Positions 18,695 through 28,912 are shown, counted from the first letter of the stretch. The stretch is 64,000 nt of DNA from Rubidibacter lacunae KORDI 51-2 (GCF_000473895.1 NZ_ASSJ01000041.1:1-64000); one strand, 5' to 3'. The notes: generated by a model from the letters alone, not told the origin. Numbers and translations are program-made.

Positions 18695-18974
18695 GGCATT
18701 GTCAACTTAACGGTGTGCTTCAGACAACAAACTTGATTGGTAACGGGGCAACAAAGCTTAATATTAAAGCTCCGTCAACCGAACGCGCGCAGCCAGAATC
18801 TCGATGGAGCCGCGCACCATCCCGATTGGTTGGGCAAGTAGTCAAACAGCAAATTGGCAGTCCGCGATAGGGTCGGGACTGAAAAAGAGATGTTGATGTT
18901 AGATGTTGATGTTAATGTAATCCTCGTAAGCCGAACAGCCCGGGCATTGAAGCGGCTGTTCGTCAGGAGGTGGC
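18695..18974. promoter_or_regulatory. Duplicated upstream region of the second TPS-CHAT gene
   Basis: From about 18735 this matches 9645-9862 with small indels; the last 60 bp, including the ribosome site, are almost identical. A local tandem duplication (ttgatgtta, 18892-18914) distinguishes this copy. No terminator is evident after the first gene, so read-through is possible. Confidence 0.55.
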
Positions 18975-21900
18975 GTGAACTCGATCGCGAAGAAATCCCT
19001 CGCTTGGCTGCTTGCGCTCGTCCCCGCGTTGGCGATCGCCGCCCCGGCCGGCGCACAGAATGGCACGCCTAGCATCGTCGAGGCAGCTGATGGCACGGCG
19101 ACGGTGGTGATGCCCGATGGCAATCGCTACACGATTTCGGGCGGTACGCTCTCTGGGGACGGCTCCAACCTCTTCCACAGCTTTCGCGAGTTCGGGCTCA
19201 AACCTCACGAAATTGCTACCTTCCTATCCAATCCCAACATTCGCAATATTTTGTCGCGGGTCACGGGCGGGAACGCTTCGGTGATTCGCGGACTGATCGA
19301 AGTCAGTGGCGGCACCTCGAATCTGTTCTTGATCAACCCGGCGGGCATCATTTTCGGTCCCGAAGCACGGCTCAACGTCCCGGGCGACTTCACGGCCGCA
19401 ACTGCCACTGGTATCGGCTTTGAGGACGGGGGGTGGTTTACCGCGAGCGGTGCAAACGATTACACCAACTTAGTTGGCGACCCGAACGTGTTTGCCTTCG
19501 ATGCGGAGTCCGGAGCGATTGTTAATGCCGGCGAGTTGAGCGTTGCAGACGGACACGGGCTGTTACTGCTAGGCAGTTCGGTGGCAAACACGGGCACCTT
19601 GAGTGCGGACGACGGACGCGTCACGCTCGCGGCGGTGGAGGGAACCAATCGCGTGCGAGTTTCCTTGCCGGGGCACCTGCTGAGCTTAGAAATCGAGGTC
19701 CAGCCGGACCAGATAGTCACCGCCAACCATTTGCCCGAGCTGTTGACCGGGAGCGGAAGTGACGTTGCCACCGGCTTGAGCGCAGTTGGGCAGACCGTAG
19801 CAGTGGATGCTACCGGGCAGCTGGTGCCGGGGGGACCGGGCAGCGCGATCGCCTCGGGCACGATTGAGGCGGCAGAGGTGCAGGTATTCGGCGATACCGT
19901 TGCCGTCGTCGGGGCAGACATTGACGCGTCGGGCAACTGGGGTGGCGGGGTAGTCCTCATTGGCGGCGACACGCGCGGGGTCGGTCCCCTGCCCACTGCC
20001 GAGCGGGTATTTGTAGACGCCGGGAGTACGATCGCAGCCGATGCCCTGGTCAATGGGGAAGGGGGCAAGGTCGTCATCTGGGCGGATGGAGTCGCGGGCT
20101 TCTCCGGCGAGATTAGCGCTCGCGGTGCCGGGGCCGGCAACGCAGGAGGATTTGTAGAGGTATCCGGTCGCGAGGCACTGTTCGTAGATGGTCGCATCGA
20201 TGCCAGTGCGCCAGCGGGCAGTGACGGGACGATCTTGCTCGACCCGCGCAACATCTTCATCGTTGCGGAAGCGGACGCACCCGATAACGGCGAACTGTCG
20301 GACAATCAAATTCTCTTTGCAGATGGCGGTCCGACCACCGATTTCACGATCTCTGACGTTGCCCTCACCTCGCTAATGGGCAATGTCGTGCTCGAAGCAC
20401 AGAACAACATCTCGGCTGAGGCAGCAGCCGTCCTGGATCTAGGTCAGATCACCGGGGAAAGCATTAGCTTTAGTGCGGGGAACGACATCATCCTTAACAC
20501 CGATATCTCTACACAGGGTGGAGATGTGGTGCTGACGGCAACGAACAATATCACGACGCAGAATATCTCTACAGGGGGAGGAGATGTCCAAATTGTCGCA
20601 GCTTCTAGTAATATCACGACGCAGAATATCGAAACGACGTCGTTATTGCCGGGAGATAGCGGGGCAGTTGACCTGCTGGCTGGCGGAGCGATCGCAACAG
20701 GCTCAATCGCGACGAGCAGCTCTGGCGGCACTGGTGGAGCTATCACAGTCGGGAGCGGCACCGGTAACATTGACACCCTGAGTCTCAATGCGAGTGGGGG
20801 AGAAGGTAGCGGCGGGAACGTATTTCTGCTTTCGCTCGGCGGCGGTGGCAACATTCTCACTGGCTCCATTGACGCTAGCGGGGGCAGTGGCGGCGGCACG
20901 GTCGTTATCTATACCCTTGGCGGATTCGTGCGCGTCACCGACACGCTGCCCAACTCCGATCCGAATGGCGATCCCGTCAGCATTTCCACTAGCTCTAGTA
21001 ATGGCAACAGCGGCGCGATTACTATCTTTCACGGCGGCAACGGCGAGATTCCTTTCATCGTGGGTGACTCCGAGCTCAACGGCTCTGAGGGCGTCCCCAC
21101 CAGCGGTGACTTCACGATCGCGCCCGGCTCCTACCTATTCACGGAGGTCCAAGGCAACCAAGAAGGACCGGGCGCAGTTGCAATCAGCCCTGCCCCCGAT
21201 ATCCCCGACCCGGATATCCCTGATCCGGATATCCCCGAACCCGATATCCCCGAACCCGAGGATCCTGATATCGAGGATCCTGATATCGAGGATCCTGAAA
21301 CTCCACTGTTACCGGCGAACACTGAAGCCAACCCCGTAAGGCAAGAACAACGACCCGTTACACAAAATCTTGCCTTCCGTCCGGACCTCGACGACGACAT
21401 CCTGACTATCCAGAACGCGCGCGAGATCTTGCAGGAAATTGAGCGGGCTACCGGCATCAAGTCCGCACTGCTCTACGTCAACTTCGCCCCTGCCGCGATC
21501 GCGGGCGAGACGGCGTCGCGCGCGCCTGCAATCCCAACGAACGGATCCGTCGCGGCTGCGCCCGCACTTCCAACCGATAAAGCTTACGGAAGCATTGGTG
21601 CTCCCCCTGACGATCTCACTACCTCACCCGAGCTAAGCGTCCAAGCCGCCGATGGTGCTGCAAGCGCGCTTGCCGGCGACTTCCAGCGCATCGAAGCACA
21701 GTTTACCAACGAGTTCGAGGACTTTCTGTCGCTGCCCGAAGAGAAAGCCAGCCCGACCCTCACCACCCCCTACCGCGACGGCGATCGCCTAGAAATCCTG
21801 TTGGTCACGGCGGATAGCCCGCCCAAGCGTCTCGTCGTTCCCGAGGCTACCCGTGCAGAGGTGCTCGAGCTCGCTCAGACTATGTACGGATTCGTCTCCG

Positions 21901-22823
21901 ATCCGCGCTTTATCGGTACGGACGATTACCTCGAACCCTCACAGCAGCTTTATAACTGGTTGTTGGCACCGCTTGTATCCGACCTCGTTGCCAACGAGAT
22001 CGACAACCTCGTCTTCGTGATGCCCAGAGGTTTGCGCCTGCTCCCCGTTGCCGCCCTCCACGACGGCGAGCAGTTCGTCGCCCAGCGTTATAGTGCCGGT
22101 CTCGCGCCGAGCTTGAGCCTCAACGACAACCTCTACCGCGATGTCAAAGACTTGCGCGTCTATGCAGTAGGAGCCTCCGAGTTTCCCGGCGAACAAGAGC
22201 AGGTGCCATTGCCCGCCGTTAGCGTCGAAGTCCCCGCGATCGCCTCTCGTCTCTGGCGCGGCGACTCGGTCTTGAACGAAGACTTCACGATTGAAAACTT
22301 CCAAGCCGAACGGCGCAGCAACCCCACCGGTATCATCCACCTCGCAACCCATGCCGACTTCCGTTTCGACAGTCCTAACGATATTTATATCCAGTTCTAC
22401 GACGACCGCCTGCGTCTGGATCGAATTCGCGAACTCAATCTCAACGATCCACCCGTGGAACTGATGGTACTGAGTGCTTGCCGGACCGCAGTCGGCAACG
22501 AGAGCTACGAGTTGGGCTTCGCAGGGCTAGCGGTGCAAGCGGGGGTCAAGACGGTAGTCGCAAGTCTTTGGTACGTGGGCGACACGGGGACGCTCGGCTT
22601 GATGACGGAGTTTTACAACCAGCTCAACACGGCACCGATAAAAGCAGAAGCCCTGCAGCTGGCTCAAGTTGCCCTCATTGAAGGGGGTGTCAGCAAAGTC
22701 GATGGGGATGTCGTCGGACCCTCCGGCACCTATGCACTCCCCGAAGCCGCGGCGGCTATCGAAGAAGATTTGTCGCACCCGTTCTATTGGGCGAGCTTCA
22801 CGGCGATCGGCAGTCCCTGGTAG
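18975..22823 (+). CDS. Second secreted TPS-CHAT protein, short-stalk paralogue
   Basis: 1282 residues from GTG with the same AGGAGG site. The first 550 residues are near-identical to the upstream protein: same signal peptide, TPS N-domain and NPAGI motif. The stalk is about 1660 residues shorter and lacks the five large repeats. The segment SISTSSSNGNSGAITIFHGG to the CHAT domain matches again. The CHAT catalytic pair is H1126 (HLATHADF) and C1169 (LSACRT), spaced 43 residues as in the paralogue. Between stalk and CHAT is a Pro-Asp-Ile repeat linker (nt 21190-21300). The pair is clearly a tandem duplication followed by expansion or loss of the stalk. Both may be exported through one TpsB partner encoded elsewhere. 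Confidence 0.9.
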   Translation: MNSIAKKSLAWLLALVPALAIAAPAGAQNGTPSIVEAADGTATVVMPDGNRYTISGGTLSGDGSNLFHSFREFGLKPHEIATFLSNPNIRNILSRVTGGNASVIRGLIEVSGGTSNLFLINPAGIIFGPEARLNVPGDFTAATATGIGFEDGGWFTASGANDYTNLVGDPNVFAFDAESGAIVNAGELSVADGHGLLLLGSSVANTGTLSADDGRVTLAAVEGTNRVRVSLPGHLLSLEIEVQPDQIVTANHLPELLTGSGSDVATGLSAVGQTVAVDATGQLVPGGPGSAIASGTIEAAEVQVFGDTVAVVGADIDASGNWGGGVVLIGGDTRGVGPLPTAERVFVDAGSTIAADALVNGEGGKVVIWADGVAGFSGEISARGAGAGNAGGFVEVSGREALFVDGRIDASAPAGSDGTILLDPRNIFIVAEADAPDNGELSDNQILFADGGPTTDFTISDVALTSLMGNVVLEAQNNISAEAAAVLDLGQITGESISFSAGNDIILNTDISTQGGDVVLTATNNITTQNISTGGGDVQIVAASSNITTQNIETTSLLPGDSGAVDLLAGGAIATGSIATSSSGGTGGAITVGSGTGNIDTLSLNASGGEGSGGNVFLLSLGGGGNILTGSIDASGGSGGGTVVIYTLGGFVRVTDTLPNSDPNGDPVSISTSSSNGNSGAITIFHGGNGEIPFIVGDSELNGSEGVPTSGDFTIAPGSYLFTEVQGNQEGPGAVAISPAPDIPDPDIPDPDIPEPDIPEPEDPDIEDPDIEDPETPLLPANTEANPVRQEQRPVTQNLAFRPDLDDDILTIQNAREILQEIERATGIKSALLYVNFAPAAIAGETASRAPAIPTNGSVAAAPALPTDKAYGSIGAPPDDLTTSPELSVQAADGAASALAGDFQRIEAQFTNEFEDFLSLPEEKASPTLTTPYRDGDRLEILLVTADSPPKRLVVPEATRAEVLELAQTMYGFVSDPRFIGTDDYLEPSQQLYNWLLAPLVSDLVANEIDNLVFVMPRGLRLLPVAALHDGEQFVAQRYSAGLAPSLSLNDNLYRDVKDLRVYAVGASEFPGEQEQVPLPAVSVEVPAIASRLWRGDSVLNEDFTIENFQAERRSNPTGIIHLATHADFRFDSPNDIYIQFYDDRLRLDRIRELNLNDPPVELMVLSACRTAVGNESYELGFAGLAVQAGVKTVVASLWYVGDTGTLGLMTEFYNQLNTAPIKAEALQLAQVALIEGGVSKVDGDVVGPSGTYALPEAAAAIEEDLSHPFYWASFTAIGSPW
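21190..21302 (+). repeat. PDIPDP/EDPDIE linker repeats
   Basis: Short tandem repeats of 12-15 bp (gatatccccgaaccc, gatatcgaggatcct) encode PDIPDPDIPEPDIPEPEDPD-type sequence. The first TPS-CHAT gene has a short, non-repetitive acidic linker (DDVDPDITDSGDPETP) at the same place, so the repeat number can evolve by slippage. Confidence 0.7.
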
Positions 22824-23422
22824 GGATTCATCAATTTAGCGGGGGGCGATGACGACACCCCATTTCTGTTTGGGGTTGGACTTGCTATGGTTATGAGTAA
22901 CGCTGGCAGCCTCGGTCTGCTCCTTAACTGATGGGGAAGCTCGGTCTGCCTAATACGTCGCGGTCGCAACCCAGCCTCGGACGTCCCCGATGTGTTCTTT
23001 ATGGTCGAGGGAGTGGTGATAGAGGTTGAGGGCTTGCTCCACTGGCACTTACTGCGCGTTGCCCGCCAGGTTGTGGTCGATCTCGGCTGGCTCCATATCT
23101 TCCTCTGTCAAAATCGTGTCGCAAGCTTTTTTTAGGAGTGCTGAATCGCAGTCTTGACCTTACCAAGCGGCTTCAGCGATCGCGCCAGTTGATGAGCGCA
23201 CGATAGTCTTGCTCGCGGTTTGTGTCTCCCGCCGCATCGTCACAGCTTCCTGCAAGTGGCTGCGGTTAATCTAATCAATGCTCGGGGTTCGGGCAATTTC
23301 ATCGCTCTTGAATTCCTTAAGCAACAAATAGCCGAAACAAGAGATCTAGGTTCGAGTCGGCTCGGATCTCTTTAGGAACACATCTTATGCTCCCCTAAAA
23401 GAAACTGAAGAGGCATCGAGCC
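22824..23422. other. Spacer with possible decayed minus-strand gene
   Basis: No intact gene. On the minus strand at 22955-23120 a frame reads CDTILTEEDMEPAEIDHNLAGN, a stop, then QALNLYHHSLDHKEHIGDVRGW before another stop, which looks like a fossil coding region of unknown family. A hairpin at 23345-23374 (agagatc/gatctct) could serve as a terminator. Confidence 0.35.
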
Positions 23423-25663
23423 TCAAAGCTGCCCGACGGCGATCGCCCGCGGCTCGCGCTTGCGGTCGACCAACACGCGCGGCCTGACCAGAATGCGAAA
23501 TAGCAATAGCAATGACTGCAGCTCGCCTGGTGACTTGCGGCTGAGCCACTGCCCGGGACGGCAGTAAATCAGCGCGATCGCGCGGCGCTGTTGGTCGAGA
23601 GTTAGTCCCTCGAACTCAATTTGCACGCGCGGCAGTTCTTGGGTCAGATCGCTGCGAACGAACCGACCTTGCAGCTCCAGCTTTTCTTCGGCAAGTTCTA
23701 GAGCAACCGATTGCCCGTGCGGCCGGTCCAACACCGGATGGGACTGGGTCAGCGCGATCTCGATGCCCAGTTCGGAAATGCGTGTCGTATAGCCCCAACC
23801 TTCGATCCCTTCGATATCCAGGCGCACGACTCGTCGCAGTCGATACCACTGATACGAATCCGGCTGCGGGAAGTCCAGCAACACCAGCAGCGATACCCAG
23901 AGCATCATCAAGTTGTAAGCACTCCACACCCAGCCGATACTCAAGCCCTCGACTTCATACATCATCGATACGCCCAGATTGCGCCACAAGCTCACTGCCG
24001 TGGCGGCGAACAGCACGAGTAGCGGCGCACCCAACACCCAATTGAAGCGAACGCGCTTGCTTGAGGTTCCTTTTGGCGTCACCTTGAACCCTTTTGAAAA
24101 CGGCCGCAACATCACCTCGATCACGGTTAGTGCCAGTGGGAATGCCGACACGATCGCGTAAATGTCCGAGAGCAATGCGGAGCGGCTTTGGCAATTCAAC
24201 CAGGAAAATACTGCCAGCTGAACGAGGTAGTACGGTACGAAGAAGTATAAAAACTCGGGTATTGTTGTCTCGAGCGGTATGACTCCTAAGAACGAATAGG
24301 CTAGGGGCATGAGCAAGAAGTAAATGCGCGTGAAGCTCGTAAACCAGTGCAGCAATCCTTCAAAATGGGCTAGGCGTTGGATCGGATTCAATCCCGGAAT
24401 CGTCAAGGGGTTCGAGGTAATGAAAAACGCCTGCAGCGTCCCGCGTGCCCACCGAATGCGCTGTGTGATATGGGTAGCAATGTTCTCGGCAGCCAAACCG
24501 GCACTGAGTTTCTCATCGAGATACACCAAGTGATAGCCTCGTGCTGATAGGCGAATTCCGGTGAAGTAATCTTCGCTCAGCGAATCGGTGACGAAGCCGC
24601 CAGCGGCTTCCAATGCTGCTCGCCGCACTACAAATGCCGTTCCGGAGCAGACGACACTCCCTGCACCGTCTTTGATCGGCTGAATTTGTCGGTAAAATAC
24701 TTCCTCTTCTGGCGTCAGAACGTCTTCGAGACCGAGGTTGTGAGCAATTGGGTCGGGATTGTAAAAGCTCTGGGGTGTCTGCACGAGGGCGACGCTGTCG
24801 CGTTGAAAGAAGCCGACCGTGCGTTGCAGGAAGTTGCGCGTCGGAATGAAGTCGGCGTCGAATACGGCGATGAGTTCGCCGTGGGTGAGAGGGAGCGCGT
24901 GGTTGAGGTTGCCAGCCTTCGCGTGCTCGTTGTCCGAACGCGTAATGTACTGGCAACCCAGTTCTTCGGCTAGTTTGCGAATGTGCTGTCGCCGCGTGTC
25001 GTCCAGCAAATAAATGGTTTTTGGCTCGTAGGCGATCGCCTGACAGCCGATCAGCGTGCGCCGCAAGATAAATTCCGGCTCGTTATAGGACGGGACTAAG
25101 ATATCTACCGACGGTCGATAGCTCCCGGCGATCACGGCCGGTTGCAGGCGGTTGGCCTGGGGGGAGCGATCGCGAACGTTCAGCATCAAGAAAAGCTGGA
25201 TCGTGCCGCTGGAGAGCATCAACATCTCCAGGAAAAACAGCAGCAAACTAAACGTGCCGTTGAGCGGGTCGCGGAGGTTGAGTGTCGATAGGGCCCGCCA
25301 CATGATGTAGCGCATTGTCAGCACCATCAACACGCCGACGACGACGTAACGTGCCCAGCCCTTGGGTTGCGGCGAGATCTTGGTGACCGAGATAACAACG
25401 CCCCAGAGCATCAATGCCAGCAGCAGGAAATGCCGTTCCCGTAACGACATCGGCGGTTGCAACCACTGCGGGGGATTCGCTTGAAACTCTGCTAGGTGGG
25501 CGAAGAGTTCGCTGACAATGCCTTCTCCGGCAAACCAGGCGATCGCAACGCCGGCTCCCAAAACCACGATCGCGATCGCGATGAAGGTCGCGCTACGCAG
25601 TCGCAGAACGCGGGACTGCAGGCGATGGCGCATGCGCTGGCTAAAGAATTCGGAAACTGTCAT
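23423..25663 (-). CDS. Cellulose-synthase-like processive GT2 (BcsA type)
   Basis: 746 residues. N-terminal transmembrane helices (residues 25-45, 80-120, 135-162) are followed by a GT2 domain with the processive-synthase residues: D221-D222 in IYLLDD, D269-A-D271, S363-E-D365 in LSEDYF, and Q401-R-I-R-W405. Four more membrane helices follow, then a cytoplasmic C-terminal domain resembling PilZ: RLRRVVRLD fits the R-x3-R c-di-GMP arm, although the second motif (RISELG) is imperfect. It should polymerise UDP-glucose into a beta-1,4-glucan and export it, probably under c-di-GMP control. No BcsB or cellulase gene is adjacent. Start GTG versus ATG was not resolved; the listed start precedes FFSQRMRHR. 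Confidence 0.85.
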   Translation of the reverse strand: MTVSEFFSQRMRHRLQSRVLRLRSATFIAIAIVVLGAGVAIAWFAGEGIVSELFAHLAEFQANPPQWLQPPMSLRERHFLLLALMLWGVVISVTKISPQPKGWARYVVVGVLMVLTMRYIMWRALSTLNLRDPLNGTFSLLLFFLEMLMLSSGTIQLFLMLNVRDRSPQANRLQPAVIAGSYRPSVDILVPSYNEPEFILRRTLIGCQAIAYEPKTIYLLDDTRRQHIRKLAEELGCQYITRSDNEHAKAGNLNHALPLTHGELIAVFDADFIPTRNFLQRTVGFFQRDSVALVQTPQSFYNPDPIAHNLGLEDVLTPEEEVFYRQIQPIKDGAGSVVCSGTAFVVRRAALEAAGGFVTDSLSEDYFTGIRLSARGYHLVYLDEKLSAGLAAENIATHITQRIRWARGTLQAFFITSNPLTIPGLNPIQRLAHFEGLLHWFTSFTRIYFLLMPLAYSFLGVIPLETTIPEFLYFFVPYYLVQLAVFSWLNCQSRSALLSDIYAIVSAFPLALTVIEVMLRPFSKGFKVTPKGTSSKRVRFNWVLGAPLLVLFAATAVSLWRNLGVSMMYEVEGLSIGWVWSAYNLMMLWVSLLVLLDFPQPDSYQWYRLRRVVRLDIEGIEGWGYTTRISELGIEIALTQSHPVLDRPHGQSVALELAEEKLELQGRFVRSDLTQELPRVQIEFEGLTLDQQRRAIALIYCRPGQWLSRKSPGELQSLLLLFRILVRPRVLVDRKREPRAIAVGQL

Positions 25664-26301
25664 GACCGACGCGACTCCCTTTGTCCAACTGCTGGGGTTC
25701 AGCTAACAACTCGACGATCCGTCACTCGACGCCTTCCAAGCGGAAACTAAAGTTTTGAATTTACCTTAAAATCTCTGGACCTATTGTCCATCTTGAGCTA
25801 GCAGTCTTTAGCCCACCATGACATTCTGAGATCGCCCTGAGAATTCGCTGTTGCACCGATCGGCATGTCCTCATGCTTCCTCGAGATTAGGTTGTCAGGA
25901 TTGTAGCTGCATGCACCCGCCCGGGCGCGCGAGACCGGCGGGGTTGGACGGTATGCCCGCTGCTATGGTCGGCGATCGCGCCGCCTTGCACAGCGATCGA
26001 ACCCGCAGGGTCGATTGCCGAAAGCGGCAAGCTGCTGCCCTTCGCACCGAAGCGGGCACAAAGCATGAGTGCTCTGGTATGCCAAACGCTTGCGGGTAGT
26101 AACTTTCAGGCCGAAACCCTTCAAGGATTCTGCGGCGGTCGGGATCAGACGATTTAAGCGTGACGACGCACTAAGTATTTTGACCTTGCAACACGCATAA
26201 CGTTCGCTTCAGGATATGGGGGTAAGTCGGGTGCCTCAATCCGGACCGAGTTGCTTGCCCGACGACCGACCTAACATCCCAGGGTTGTTCCCCGTTGAAT
26301 C
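25664..26301. promoter_or_regulatory. Divergent promoter region, no gene
   Basis: About 640 bp between the divergent BcsA-like and DUF4079 genes. The open frame at 25851-26099 is Arg/Cys-rich without homology and is not called. I cannot place promoter boxes with confidence. Confidence 0.4.
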
Positions 26302-26958
26302 ATGACTCCCGAAGACTTTTCCTACATCATCCACCCCGCGATCGCGGTCATATTCGTGTTTCCGCTGATCGGTGCCGTGACACACTTTGCCCTGCAGACG
26401 CGTCAGCGTCGCTTAGAGGCTGCGGCCGGTGAGAAGAGTAAGGTGCCGGCTACAGTCGGACGCGAACACTTGCGTTTGGGTAAGTGGCTGGCGGCAGCAG
26501 TCGTAAGCGTGTCTTTACTAGGTCTGCTGCAGCCGATCCTGCTCAAGGGCATCATCGAGGGCAATCTGTTTGCCGAAGCGCCTTTTGAAGCAACGTTTCT
26601 GTTGCTAATGTTTCCGGCAACGGCCGCGTCGCTGGCATTGCTCTATCTCGCGCGGCAGCCGCTGTGGCGCGGCGTGTTCGCGACGCTGACGGGCATGGGA
26701 TTGGTCGTGTTGGGCTGCAATGAGGCAATCTTCCGGCGCACTTATGAGTGGTACGTCTCCCACTACTATTTCGGGATCGTCGTTGCGCTGCTAATGGTGC
26801 TGTCGCTAGCGACGGTGGAAGATATTTATCGCGATCGCTCGCTAGCCTGGCGGCGCGCTCACGCCTTTTTGAACTCGGTGGCATTTCTGCTGTTCCTGGC
26901 TCAGGGAATGACTGGAGCCCGCGATCTGTTCGAGATTGCACTCTACAAGACCCCTTAA
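26302..26958 (+). CDS. DUF4079-family membrane protein
   Basis: 218 residues, ATG. It begins MTPEDFSYIIHPAIAVIFVF, typical of the cyanobacterial DUF4079 family. Four to six hydrophobic helices are visible: residues 8-28, 58-78, 92-115, 128-146, 156-172 and 196-212. A basic loop (QTRQRRLEAAAGEKSKV) follows helix 1. The family occurs in oxygenic phototrophs and has no established function that I can state. It stands alone with no coupled neighbour. Confidence 0.8.
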   Translation: MTPEDFSYIIHPAIAVIFVFPLIGAVTHFALQTRQRRLEAAAGEKSKVPATVGREHLRLGKWLAAAVVSVSLLGLLQPILLKGIIEGNLFAEAPFEATFLLLMFPATAASLALLYLARQPLWRGVFATLTGMGLVVLGCNEAIFRRTYEWYVSHYYFGIVVALLMVLSLATVEDIYRDRSLAWRRAHAFLNSVAFLLFLAQGMTGARDLFEIALYKTP

Positions 26959-27693
26959 TTCCGCAAAATCGACTAATGTCCCAGCTATCCCTTGATTTCA
27001 GCTCGTGACCGGATGTTGTGAGCGTTGCGCCTGCAGATTGGGGAGCTGGAACTAAATAGTGCAAATTTAGCCAGGCACGAGGAAGCGGTGCGCGATCGCC
27101 TGCCGTAAAAGGTTAACGCGCTGGTGCTGAGCTACGAACTGGCGGTGTGGCGATCGGAGTTGGTGTGCGATCGCGTGGGGACTCATCAACGGGAAACGCG
27201 TCTGGTCGAGTTGGACTGCCGCACGGCGACGGCAGCTCGATGCAGAAACTGTTTGCTGGCAGCTGGCTGAGGAGTTGGAGGCGGCGATCGCCGAACTATA
27301 AGGGCAGCAACGGCAGGAAGTCGTCGAACTTCTTTAACTGGTCGGCAACGAGACAGCAAGATCGCTATCGTTCGACTCGGTGGACTTGTCAGGTAAATGC
27401 TAATATCCGGCAGATTACGGGACAGTGCACAAGTGTCTCGGTGTTTTGTCACCGCGATGGCGCGACCGAACTTGGAGAGTACGAATCGACCGAGGACAGG
27501 GCTAGGCTGAAGGAGCCTAGAAGGCAACAGGTAACCCATCCCTTTTTGCAGAAATTCGACTTAAGCTAGGGGGCGAGCGGATCATTTACAGCTCCGTCTG
27601 GTAGGGCGCATAATATCGAGTGTCATACGACTTGGGTTGCAAGCCAGCTCATAATTCCTGTAAGAATAGAATCTTTTAGTTTTGCTAAACATT
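26959..27693. other. Spacer with possible coding fossil, upstream of conflict operon
   Basis: A plus-strand stretch near 27025-27310 has coding-like composition (LQIGELELNSANLARHEEAV..., then ALVLSYELAVWRSELV) broken by stops and shifts. It may be a dead gene. The last 100 bp before 27694 are AT-richer and should hold the operon promoter; tttagttttgctaaac is palindromic (27675-27690, core gttttgctaaac). Confidence 0.4.
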
Positions 27694-28038
27694 GTGAAAT
27701 CCTCAACGAAGTCAATCCCCGTTCAACTCACCAACGGTATAAAGGTATACATCCAGGCGACTGCGGATGATGCAGACGAAGAGAGTATGCAAGTTGGCGA
27801 TGAAGTCGAGAGTGATGTAGCTCTCAAATTTCCCACGGTCGAGGGCATTGCCGAGGCAATTGAGGGAGTTGCTCAAACGGTTAAAGTGGGTTTGGATAAA
27901 GTCAGTCCTACGAAAGCAAGAGTAGAATTCAGTTTGGAATTTGGCTTTGAGTCCGGGCAATTAACTGCCCTAATCGTGCAGGGAAGCCAGAAGGCGAACC
28001 TGAAGATTGCATTGGAGTGGGAGAAGGGGAAGAAGTAA
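27694..28038 (+). CDS. Trypsin-co-occurring domain protein (Trypco1-like)
   Basis: About 114 residues from GTG 27694; TTG 27682 would add four residues. The protein is a single small beta-rich domain (IPVQLTNGIKVYIQA, then KARVEFSLEFGFESGQLTALIVQGSQKANLKIALEWE) flanking a helix (FPTVEGIAEAIEGVAQTVKVGLDKV). This matches the family named trypsin-co-occurring domain 1, found beside trypsin-like proteases in bacterial conflict systems. Its stop is one base before the start of the protease gene, so the two are translationally coupled. It probably acts as an adaptor or inhibitor for the protease; that role is inferred from context. Confidence 0.75.
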   Translation: MKSSTKSIPVQLTNGIKVYIQATADDADEESMQVGDEVESDVALKFPTVEGIAEAIEGVAQTVKVGLDKVSPTKARVEFSLEFGFESGQLTALIVQGSQKANLKIALEWEKGKK

Positions 28039-28039
28039 G

Positions 28040-28912
28040 TTGGCTGCGACTCTAGGCAAGGAAATATATACTTTATTTTATGACTGTGTGGTTCGTGTTA
28101 GATCAGGCAGTGGACAGGGAACGGGCTTCTTCGTTTCCCCAGGTCGGATAATGACTTGCGCTCATGTCATTGGCTGTGCAAATCCCGACCAAGTTCAAAC
28201 ATATTGGCGTCAAAAGGAATTGATTCCTACGAGAGTTGACTCTCAATGGCAGGAGTCCGGTAACGAAGGCAATCTCGATATCGCAGTTTTGCATGTTGCG
28301 ATTACCGAGCATCCCTGTGTTGAGTTGGATGTTGATGTACTTCCACGCGATCGCCTACACAGTTTTGGCTACCCCGAAAACAAGCATGGGGGTCAACCAC
28401 TAGGACCGGAATGTGTAGGTCTAACCGAAGAAGAGAAGTTTCTAGTTCTTAAAGATGAGAATATACGTCCTGGGTTTAGTGGGGCTCCCTTACTCAACGA
28501 GAGAACATTGAAGGTTTGTGGTGCCATCAAGAGCAATCGCTCCATTCAGGTTGTGAATAATATCTTCAGAGGATTTGGAGGATATGCAATTCCCATTCAC
28601 AGAATTCTCTATCAATTTCCGCGTGTACGAGAAGACAATGATGTATTCCACGCCCAGGATAAGAAATGGCACTCTGCCATGAATCCGATGTCAAGAAATA
28701 ACGAGACAAAAGCATCTGCAGAGAAAGAAAGCTTGACTAGTAGAGTCAAAAGGCGTGCAATGCAAGAGCGTCTGGTTCGGCTAGAGAAGGAATATACGGC
28801 TTGCAACCAGCAAATTGGAAGATGTTTCAATGACGTAGAGAAAATGCGACTAGAGTATCAGGCAAGCCAAATTCTTCAAGAGATAAGAGATATTGAAGAT
28901 AGTTTAAGTTGA
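28040..28912 (+). CDS. Trypsin-like serine protease with C-terminal coiled-coil module
   Basis: 290 residues from TTG 28040, one base after the previous stop. The open frame extends upstream to ATG 28007, but that part overlaps Trypco1 and looks spurious. The protease fold is complete: FYDCVVRVRSGSGQGTGFFVSP, H42 in MTCAHVIG, D80 in NLDIAVL and S147 in RPGFSGAPL. There is no signal peptide, so it acts in the cytoplasm. Residues 225-290 form a charged coiled coil (RLVRLEKEYTACNQQIGRCF...) that resembles the N-terminus of the next protein, suggesting homotypic docking. In conflict systems such proteases are effectors activated by a partner NTPase complex. Confidence 0.85.
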   Translation: MAATLGKEIYTLFYDCVVRVRSGSGQGTGFFVSPGRIMTCAHVIGCANPDQVQTYWRQKELIPTRVDSQWQESGNEGNLDIAVLHVAITEHPCVELDVDVLPRDRLHSFGYPENKHGGQPLGPECVGLTEEEKFLVLKDENIRPGFSGAPLLNERTLKVCGAIKSNRSIQVVNNIFRGFGGYAIPIHRILYQFPRVREDNDVFHAQDKKWHSAMNPMSRNNETKASAEKESLTSRVKRRAMQERLVRLEKEYTACNQQIGRCFNDVEKMRLEYQASQILQEIRDIEDSLS

